Part shown: positions 1 to 4,184 of the stretch, one piece after another
How positions within the stretch are numbered: the stretch's first letter is position 1
How the letters are laid out: the number at the start of each line of letters is the position of its first letter
NCBI GenBank assembly: GCA_946631075.1
Contig: CAMOZS010000076.1
Location: 1 to 7,753, forward strand
DNA length: 7,753 bases
Direction of reading: 5' to 3'
Source of the DNA: an uncultured Bacillota bacterium
GTDB lineage: Bacteria > Bacillota > Clostridia > Peptostreptococcales > Anaerovoracaceae
Made by a program: the position numbers and the translations under genes
Notes under the pieces: model-generated
What the model saw: only the letters and a program-made list of their open reading frames with translations
Told to the model about the DNA's origin: nothing
The model's database searches: none

Positions 1-191
1 ACGGTATCGGCGATCCCCTGGTCGGTCATGATGGTGGCCGGGTTGGAGTTGACCAAAATGGTCTCGATGCCTTCCTCCCGGATGGCCTTGCAGGCCTGGG
101 TCCCGGAGTAGTCGAACTCTGCTGCCTGTCCGATGATGATCGGCCCGGAGCCGATGATCAGGATCTTCTTCAATGATGGTTTCTTAGGCAT
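1..191 (-). CDS. carB: Carbamoyl-phosphate synthase large subunit, N-terminal fragment (cut by window edge)
   Basis: The large subunit uses ammonia delivered by CarA, bicarbonate and two ATP to make carbamoyl phosphate for pyrimidine and arginine synthesis in the cytoplasm. Only the first 63 codons plus two bases are in the window. They begin MPKKPSLKKILIIGSGPIII and continue with GQAAEFDYSGTQACKA and a later NSNPATIMTD. These are hallmark sequences of the N-terminal pre-ATP-grasp domain of CarB, where the Gly-rich turn opens the Rossmann-like fold. The ATG (191-189) shares one base with the carA TAA stop (193-191), giving TAATG, a layout typical of translational coupling. A GGGGGTG ribosome binding site lies at 205-199, inside the end of carA, seven bases before the ATG. 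The family is usually about 1,060-1,070 residues, so nearly all of the gene lies to the left. The identity is very secure despite the truncation. Confidence 0.96.
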   Translation of the reverse strand, partial: MPKKPSLKKILIIGSGPIIIGQAAEFDYSGTQACKAIREEGIETILVNSNPATIMTDQGIADT

Positions 192-1315
192 TACCGCTCA
201 CCCCCTTCGCTGTCTTCTTTTGCCTGCTTCATCCGGTCGATGAACCGGTCGAAAAGATAGGAATTGTCCTGAGGTCCGGGCGAGGCTTCCGGATGGAACT
301 GGACCGAGAAGATGGGATAATCCCGGTGCTCCATGCCTTCGACGGTGCCGTCGTTCAGGTTCAGGTGGGTGATCTCCATTCCTTTGAGGATGATGCTCTC
401 ATACTGGACCGCGTAGCCGTGGTTCTGAGAGGTGATGTAGGACCGCTTGGTATTCTTATCGTAGACTCCGTGGTTTCCTCCCCGGTGTCCGTATTTCATC
501 TTGTATGTCCTGCCGCCAAGGGCGATGGCCAGGATCTGGTGTCCCATGCAGATCCCGAACATGGGGATCTCGGACAGGCGGATCAGCTTTTTCACTTCCT
601 CGACAGCCTCGGTGGCCTCCTCTGGATCTCCGGGCCCGTTGGTCAGAAAGATCCCGTCCGGCTTTCCTGCCAGGATCTCCTCGGCCCTGGTCCCGTAGGG
701 GTAGATGGTCAGCCTGCAGTTCCTCCGGCGCAGGCAGTTCAGTATATTGGCTTTCACGCCGAAATCAAGGACCGCCACATCCAAAGGCTGGCCCTCTCCT
801 TCCGCCTCCAGGACGGTCTTCTCTTTGACGGCGACCTCCTTCATCCAGTCGCCTCTAAGCTGCCCTTCTTCGCAAAGTCTGCGGGCCTCGCTGATGGAGA
901 TCCCTTCCGTGCTGATCAGGGCTTTGATGGTCCCGTTGGTCCGGATCTTCTTGGTGATCTGTCTGGTGTCGACCCCGCAGATGCCCGGGACCTGCTGCTC
1001 CTGCAGCCACTGGTCCATGGTCTTGATGCTCCTGGCGTTGGAGGGGGCCTGGCAAAGGTCCTTGATGACCAGGCCGAAGGCGTGGATCTTCTCGGACTCG
1101 TTGTCCTCGGCGCTGATCCCGTAGTTTCCGATCAGCGGATAGGTCATGTTGATGATCTGTCCTTTGTAGGAGGGGTCGGTCAGGATCTCCTGGTATCCGG
1201 TCATGGACGTATTGAATACCAGTTCGCCCACGGCGGTGCCGCGGAAGCCGAATCCCTTGCCCCGAAATACACTGCCGTCCTCAAGGATAAGCAGCGCTTC
1301 TTTGCTGTCATTCAT
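191..1315 (-). CDS. carA: Carbamoyl-phosphate synthase small subunit (glutamine amidotransferase)
   Basis: CarA hydrolyses glutamine and channels the ammonia to CarB. The 374-residue length fits the family. Residues 1-150 form the CarA-specific N-terminal domain, including the conserved SMTGYQEILTDPSYKGQII stretch (37-55). From about residue 178 follows a class I glutamine amidotransferase domain: TNGPGDP (225-231), the nucleophile elbow GICMGHQ with Cys256, and FHPEASPGP carrying His341 and Glu343, so the Cys-His-Glu triad is intact. The ATG at 1315-1313 is chosen because an AGAGGAG site (1331-1325) lies nine bases upstream. The stop overlaps the carB start by one base, so the two are an operon. 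Upstream are a promoter and a palindromic hairpin that may control expression. I saw no PyrR-type binding loop and no T-box motif. With only car genes visible, I cannot tell a pyrimidine-controlled from an arginine-controlled copy. Confidence 0.97.
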   Translation of the reverse strand: MNDSKEALLILEDGSVFRGKGFGFRGTAVGELVFNTSMTGYQEILTDPSYKGQIINMTYPLIGNYGISAEDNESEKIHAFGLVIKDLCQAPSNARSIKTMDQWLQEQQVPGICGVDTRQITKKIRTNGTIKALISTEGISISEARRLCEEGQLRGDWMKEVAVKEKTVLEAEGEGQPLDVAVLDFGVKANILNCLRRRNCRLTIYPYGTRAEEILAGKPDGIFLTNGPGDPEEATEAVEEVKKLIRLSEIPMFGICMGHQILAIALGGRTYKMKYGHRGGNHGVYDKNTKRSYITSQNHGYAVQYESIILKGMEITHLNLNDGTVEGMEHRDYPIFSVQFHPEASPGPQDNSYLFDRFIDRMKQAKEDSEGGER

Positions 1316-1348
1316 TGCTTGATGCTCCTCTGTTCACTCTATATACAT

Positions 1349-1380
1349 AAAAACACGAGCAGACTGGTCCGCTCGTGTTT
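1349..1380 (-). terminator. 30-bp palindrome / hairpin with U-tract just before carA; possible attenuator or read-through terminator
   Basis: Arms 1380-1371 and 1360-1351 are a perfect 10-bp inverted repeat (AAACACGAGC on the minus strand). The ten bases between them, GGACCAGTCT, continue the symmetry for three more pairs (GAC/GTC). On the minus strand the second arm runs into TTTTT (three paired, two beyond), then ATG, which resembles a modest intrinsic terminator. It ends about 33 bases before the carA start. The predicted carA promoter lies immediately upstream, and its start site would fall inside the first arm. The element could terminate read-through from the upstream operon, act as an operator over the start site, or stabilise the 5' end of the carA mRNA. 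The structure is certain; the function is not. Confidence 0.6.
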
Positions 1381-1381
1381 A

Positions 1382-1410
1382 ATAATACATCATATTAAAT
1401 ATTTATACAA
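1382..1410 (-). promoter_or_regulatory. Predicted sigma-A promoter for carAB
   Basis: On the minus strand TTGTAT (1410-1405) is followed, after exactly 17 bases of AT-rich spacer, by TATTAT (1387-1382). This is close to the TTGACA/TATAAT consensus in an otherwise GC-rich window. The expected start site is near 1376-1375, about 60 bases upstream of the carA ATG and inside the first arm of the palindrome at 1380-1351. Confidence 0.7.
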
Positions 1411-1449
1411 CCTGTTTGGGCATCTTTTTGCCCCCGGCCGCCGGTTTTT

Positions 1450-1935
1450 TTACTGATGCTCCTTCTCTGTATCTACGTTGATGTAGACTGAAGACGCGGA
1501 AGCGATGACCTTGCCGGTCTTCTTGGAGGTCGCCTCAGCGGTCAGATGAGTCAGCCGCCGTCCGATGGAGGTGACCTTGGCCTTGACCACCAGGGTATCT
1601 CCCTCTCTTGCCGGGCGGATATAGTTTACGTTCAGGCTGACAGTCGGCGCGAAGTTCTCGCCAATGTAAAATCTGGCCAGTGCCGCCACGGTCAGGTCGA
1701 ATGCTGTGCAGATGATGCCGCCGTGAAGCTGACCGACCCGGTTGGTCTGCCACTTCTCCACCGGAAACTCGAATACGAGGCTCTGATCATCAAAAGAGCA
1801 TCCGCCCGCGGAGCAGCGCATCATGCCGTTGATCTGCTCTTCCTGTTCGATATTGTTCTGATATAACGTTTTCTCTACGTGGGCCTCCATCAGCATCTGG
1901 CCCTCGTCACTCTCCATTGATTTCCAACCGATCAT
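1450..1935 (-). CDS. PaaI-family hotdog-fold acyl-CoA thioesterase
   Basis: This 161-residue protein resembles PaaI/YbgC-like hotdog thioesterases, which hydrolyse acyl- or aryl-CoA thioesters in the cytoplasm; the substrate cannot be told from sequence. The N-terminal 60 residues are less conserved. Then comes the diagnostic block NRVGQLHGG (65-73) on the central helix, with Asp80 in the position usually held by the catalytic carboxylate. The strand SLNVNYIRPAREGDTLVVKA (100-119) is typical of the family, where it lines the CoA pocket. The ATG at 1935 is supported by an AGAGGAGGT site (1949-1941) five bases upstream, so the variable N-terminus is probably real. The gene starts 27 bases after the D-serine lyase stop, so they are probably co-transcribed. 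The TAA stop (1452-1450) directly precedes a GC-rich stretch without a U-tract on this strand, so I see no terminator of its own; the hairpin at 1380-1349 may serve. Confidence 0.85.
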   Translation of the reverse strand: MIGWKSMESDEGQMLMEAHVEKTLYQNNIEQEEQINGMMRCSAGGCSFDDQSLVFEFPVEKWQTNRVGQLHGGIICTAFDLTVAALARFYIGENFAPTVSLNVNYIRPAREGDTLVVKAKVTSIGRRLTHLTAEATSKKTGKVIASASSVYINVDTEKEHQ

Positions 1936-1962
1936 ATTCTACCTCCTCTGTTTATTCTGGTG

Positions 1963-3345
1963 CTATTCAGCTGCTTCAAGTGCTTTACAGCCTTTGATGT
2001 AATAACTTTCACGTTCATTTTCGGGAACCATGTTCCCCCCGGTCGCCCAAACGATATGGACCGAGTTCTCATCGGGCGCGGGGCAGTCCGCCTCTCCGCC
2101 GCAGATGTGTTTCAGGCCTTCGAAGCCGGCGCAGGCGGATGGCTCGATGAAAAGATCCTCTGTATCCTCCAGCATGGCCAGGATGGGATAGAGTCTGCTG
2201 TCGTTTACGGTGAAGCATCCGCAAAGTCTGGTCTGCATGGCGTCAGCCACCAGGGCCGATGCTCTGCCTACCGCAAGTCCGTCCGCTTCGGTGATGCCGT
2301 CGATGCCGATATCCTTGACGGAGATCCGGTTATGCAAACCGCTGGCAAGTCCCAGCATCATGCAGGGAGCATGAGTGGGTTCTGCAAAATAGCAGTAGGC
2401 CTTATCTCCGAAATATTCCTTGATCCCGTAGGTCACCCCTCCCGGTGCTCCGCCGACGCCGCAAGGCAGATAGACGTAGAGCCTGTGCTCCTCATCTATG
2501 GTCACGCCCCTGGCCTCAAGCTGCTGTTTCAGCCGCTTGCCGGCTACGGAGTATCCCGCGAAAAGATCCAGGGAGTTCTCATCGTCCACGAAGTGGCAAT
2601 TGGGGTCGGCTTCCGCCTCCCTTCTTCCCTGGGCTACCGCCGCTTCATAGTCGTCCGGATATTCCTTCACGATGACGCCCTTGCTGCGGAGCATGTCCTT
2701 CTTCCACTGGCGGGCATCCGCCGACATATGGACGGTCACCTGGAATCCCAGCTTGGCGCTCATGATCCCGATGGAAAGTCCCAAGTTTCCTGTAGATCCG
2801 ACGGCTACGCTGTAGCGGCCGAACAGTTCCCGGAACCTGGGCTCAGCCAGGATGCTGTAGTCATCCTCTTCGCTGAGCATGCCGTTATCCATGGCCACCT
2901 TCTCGGCGAACTTGAGCACCTCGTAAATGCCTCCCCTGGCCTTGACCGATCCTGAGATCGGAAGATGGCTGTCACACTTGAGGAAGAGTCTCCCCTGGAT
3001 CCGAACCGGATCCAGGACTCCGCCGGTATCCGCTGCCAGAGCTTCCTTCATATCGGGGATCTCGGTCAGGTCCGATTCGATGATGCCGTCCAGGACTTCC
3101 GGATAGACCTTCTCGATGAAGGGGGCGAAACGGATCAGTCTGGCCTCCGCCTCGTCGATATCGACCAGCTTCTGATCTGCCTGGCCGGATGGTTGGTCCG
3201 CCTGGCCGGCTGGTTGCTCTACCTGGCCGGATCCGCCGCAGGCACAGCCTTTGCAGGCGCAGTCCGGATTATTCCAGAAGACTTCCCTGCAGGCCGCGAT
3301 GTCTTCGATGACCGGATTCCCTTTCTTCAGTTCTTCTATGTTCAT
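1963..3345 (-). CDS. dsdA: D-serine ammonia-lyase (D-serine dehydratase), PLP-dependent
   Basis: The enzyme converts D-serine to pyruvate and ammonia using pyridoxal phosphate, a detoxifying or catabolic step in the cytoplasm. It closely matches the E. coli DsdA pattern: CDSHLPISGSVKARGG (124-139) with the predicted Schiff-base Lys135, the phosphate-binding loop STGNLG (184-189), MSADARQWKK, YLPCGVGGAPGG, EPTHAPCMMLG, and HIVWATGGN (430-438), where Thr435 matches the E. coli Thr that contacts the cofactor ring nitrogen. The third Gly of that last motif is Asn438 here. At 460 residues it is somewhat longer than E. coli DsdA (442). The extra length is an insertion at about residues 28-58: a CxCxxCxC cluster (Cys29, 31, 34, 36) and three Gln-rich heptads. 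The ATG has a GGGAAG-type site about five bases upstream. It lies 14 bases after the small membrane-protein gene and 27 bases before the thioesterase, suggesting one operon. No dsdC-like regulator or D-serine transporter is visible. Confidence 0.94.
   Translation of the reverse strand: MNIEELKKGNPVIEDIAACREVFWNNPDCACKGCACGGSGQVEQPAGQADQPSGQADQKLVDIDEAEARLIRFAPFIEKVYPEVLDGIIESDLTEIPDMKEALAADTGGVLDPVRIQGRLFLKCDSHLPISGSVKARGGIYEVLKFAEKVAMDNGMLSEEDDYSILAEPRFRELFGRYSVAVGSTGNLGLSIGIMSAKLGFQVTVHMSADARQWKKDMLRSKGVIVKEYPDDYEAAVAQGRREAEADPNCHFVDDENSLDLFAGYSVAGKRLKQQLEARGVTIDEEHRLYVYLPCGVGGAPGGVTYGIKEYFGDKAYCYFAEPTHAPCMMLGLASGLHNRISVKDIGIDGITEADGLAVGRASALVADAMQTRLCGCFTVNDSRLYPILAMLEDTEDLFIEPSACAGFEGLKHICGGEADCPAPDENSVHIVWATGGNMVPENERESYYIKGCKALEAAE
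3179..3234. repeat. 21-bp in-frame tandem repeat inside dsdA
   Basis: Units begin at 3179, 3200 and 3221 (the last partial), each carrying the core CCTGGCCGG at a spacing of 21 bases. Because 21 is a multiple of three, the repeat stays in frame and encodes the heptads GQVEQPA (residues 40-46), GQADQPS (47-53) and GQADQKL (54-60). The copies are imperfect, so the expansion is not very recent, but they could still vary in number between strains. It sits in a surface linker ahead of the catalytic domain, directly after the Cys cluster. Confidence 0.85.
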
Positions 3346-3359
3346 GTCTTCTTCCCTTT

Positions 3360-3530
3360 TTAGAAGAAAATCGACGGGATCAGCGTAACCGCTACCGCAA
3401 CGCAGAGCAGGACGATAACGACCCTGACGAACCAGACGAAAGCTGGTGAACGTCCGTTGTAGGACGCTCTGGAGTTCTCGACCGGCGCCGGTTTCTTCTG
3501 ATTTGTTTTATTGAATTTCTTGCTGCTCAA
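3360..3530 (-). CDS. Small single-span membrane protein, 56 aa, TTG start, function unknown
   Basis: I do not recognise this protein. The frame runs from TTG (3530-3528) to TAA (3362-3360). An AGGAGG site (3544-3539) lies eight bases before the TTG, the best ribosome binding site in its neighbourhood and the reason for this start. Residues 2-29 are polar and basic (it begins MSSKKFNKTNQKKPAPV). Residues 30-51 are hydrophobic (core VVIVLLCVAVAVTLI), a single transmembrane helix, and the end is PSIFF. The positive-inside rule suggests N-terminus in the cytoplasm and a very short tail outside. There is no lipobox or signal-peptidase site. It is the first gene after a near-consensus promoter, with an expected leader of about 29 bases, and ends 14 bases before dsdA. 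The non-ATG start explains why ATG-based gene finding would miss it. Existence is well supported; any link to D-serine is only positional. Confidence 0.75.
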   Translation of the reverse strand: MSSKKFNKTNQKKPAPVENSRASYNGRSPAFVWFVRVVIVLLCVAVAVTLIPSIFF

Positions 3531-3565
3531 AGCAAAAACCTCCTGTTATGAATATAGTCCTGTAT

Positions 3566-3594
3566 ATTATACCCTACCCGGCCGGTTCTGGCAA
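3566..3594 (-). promoter_or_regulatory. Near-consensus sigma-A promoter for the small membrane protein-dsdA-thioesterase operon
   Basis: On the minus strand TTGCCA (3594-3589) and a perfect TATAAT (3571-3566) are separated by exactly 17 bases. The expected start is near 3560-3558, giving a leader of about 29 bases that carries the AGGAGG site. The -35 hexamer overlaps the edge of the first 26-bp repeat, so a protein bound to those repeats would touch RNA polymerase. Confidence 0.85.
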
Positions 3595-3667
3595 ATCCAA
3601 CTTCCGGGCCCTTGTGGCAGATCGGCCTTCCCTGTCCCTTCGGCAGATCCAGCTTCCCGCCCCTTCT
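3590..3667. repeat. Three degenerate 26-bp direct repeats upstream of the dsdA-operon promoter
   Basis: Units at 3590-3615, 3616-3641 and 3642-3667 follow each other without gaps. Each starts GGCARATC, has CTTCC in the middle and a C-rich end. Units 1 and 3 match at 21 of 26 positions by eye; unit 2 is more diverged. A 26-bp period is not a multiple of three, which argues against a protein repeat. Inverted relatives of the GGCAGATC core occur at 3692-3699 (AATCTGCC) and 3720-3727 (GATCTGCT). The position directly behind the -35 element suggests regulator binding sites, but no regulator gene is visible. Confidence 0.6.
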
Positions 3668-3684
3668 GAAAACGCCGTTTTCAG
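3666..3684. repeat. 19-bp perfect palindrome (9-bp arms, 1-base centre)
   Basis: CTGAAAACG (3666-3674) and CGTTTTCAG (3676-3684) are exact reverse complements around C3675. It abuts the last 26-bp repeat and lies about 75 bases upstream of the -35 element of the dsdA-operon promoter. There is no T-run on either side, so a dimeric-regulator operator is more likely than a terminator. Confidence 0.6.
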
Positions 3685-3796
3685 CGCCGCAAATCTGCCT
3701 GTCATAGTAGGATACCATCGATCTGCTCTGAGGGGCGATTTCGCCGCCGGTCATTATCGCTTCCTTTCGGTGAGTGATGATCCTCCTTACGGCCAG

Positions 3797-3994
3797 TTGA
3801 CGATTATTGCAAGATGACCTGTGAGAAATCGTCACTGCCCGGAGAGCCCTTTTCCCAGCCCGCCAAATAGTTGACGATTTTTAAGCGGCCGTTACAAAGA
3901 AGTCGTCATTTTCCGGTTTCTTTTTCTATCCTGCAAAAAAAGCCCTCCCGAGCGTTGACGATTTTTGACGGTCCGCCTTGCCGAAATCGTCACT
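3797..3994. repeat. Array of three 40-bp units with inverted TGACGATT arms
   Basis: Units at 3797-3836, 3871-3910 and 3955-3994 are each exactly 40 bp. Each begins TTGACGATTNTT and ends GAARTCGTCAYT or, in the first unit, the near-identical GAAATCGTCACT, so the two ends are inverted copies of TGACGATT. All three units have the same orientation. The 16 or so internal bases and the linkers between units (34 and 44 bp) show no similarity between copies. Unit starts are 74 and 84 bp apart, differing by one helical turn. Only arm sequence and unit length are conserved, as expected for paired protein-binding sites or a hairpin-forming dispersed repeat. I do not recognise the family. It is not a CRISPR array, because no constant-length direct repeat separates equal spacers. 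Confidence 0.8.
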
Positions 3995-4099
3995 TTGAAA
4001 TTTGGCCAAAAAGTGGAGGTCCGCATCCCCTTAAAGCGGCGGATCGAATCTGCATCAGGCGGCGGTTCGCATCCGTATACTGGCGCCGCCGCCCCACAC

Positions 4100-4125
4100 A
4101 AAAAGGGGCTGCTGCCGCAGCCCCT
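4100..4125 (-). terminator. Intrinsic terminator of the flavoprotein-hydrogenase operon
   Basis: On the minus strand AGGGGCTGC (4125-4117) pairs perfectly with GCAGCCCCT (4112-4104) across the four-base loop GGCA, followed by TTTTT (one T in the stem). A 9-bp GC-rich stem with a U-tract, 60 bases after the hydrogenase stop, is a textbook Rho-independent terminator. Confidence 0.95.
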
Positions 4126-4153
4126 GACTGTTCATATATGATCTTGCCGGTCA

Positions 4154-4181
4154 GTCCGGCGCCGAGCCGTGAAGGCCGGAC
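4154..4181 (-). other. Stem-loop in the hydrogenase 3' untranslated region
   Basis: GTCCGGC (4181-4175 on the minus strand) and GCCGGAC (4160-4154) form a 7-bp GC stem with a 14-base loop starting four bases after the hydrogenase stop. There is no U-tract. It may stabilise the mRNA 3' end, or be chance in GC-rich DNA. Confidence 0.35.
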
Positions 4182-4184
4182 TTC

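Larger units (their letters stand above)
3595..4099. other. Intergenic region between the hydrogenase terminator and the dsdA-operon promoter
   Basis: This roughly 500-base stretch holds the 26-bp repeats, the 19-bp palindrome and the 40-bp unit array. Between them, 3685-3796 contains a short hairpin GGCGA-TT-TCGCC (3734-3745) and the start of a doubtful 75-codon minus-strand frame. In 3995-4099 I see only two similar GGCGGCGG(A/T)TCG stretches near 4036 and 4062 and no convincing gene, promoter or RNA. Open frames on the plus strand lack ribosome binding sites. Confidence 0.6.

Noticed and set aside
1316..1449. PyrR attenuator or T-box riboswitch ahead of carA
   Set aside because: I found neither the conserved PyrR binding-loop sequence nor the T-box GGTGG-type motif. 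The leader from the predicted start is only about 60 bases, too short for a T-box.
293..1456. 387-codon plus-strand frame covering carA and its upstream region
   Set aside because: It is antisense to carA and runs through the carA promoter and hairpin. The translated residues show no family resemblance.
1960..2955. 331-codon plus-strand frame opposite dsdA
   Set aside because: It is a shadow of dsdA; the minus-strand product matches DsdA motif by motif.
3797..3994. CRISPR array
   Set aside because: The repeated arms are inverted, only about 12 bases long, and separated by unequal linkers. No cas genes are visible.
3797..3996. Plus-strand promoters using TTGACG in the 40-bp units as a -35 element
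   Set aside because: No TATAAT-like hexamer occurs about 17 bases downstream in units 1 or 3, and there is no downstream plus-strand gene.
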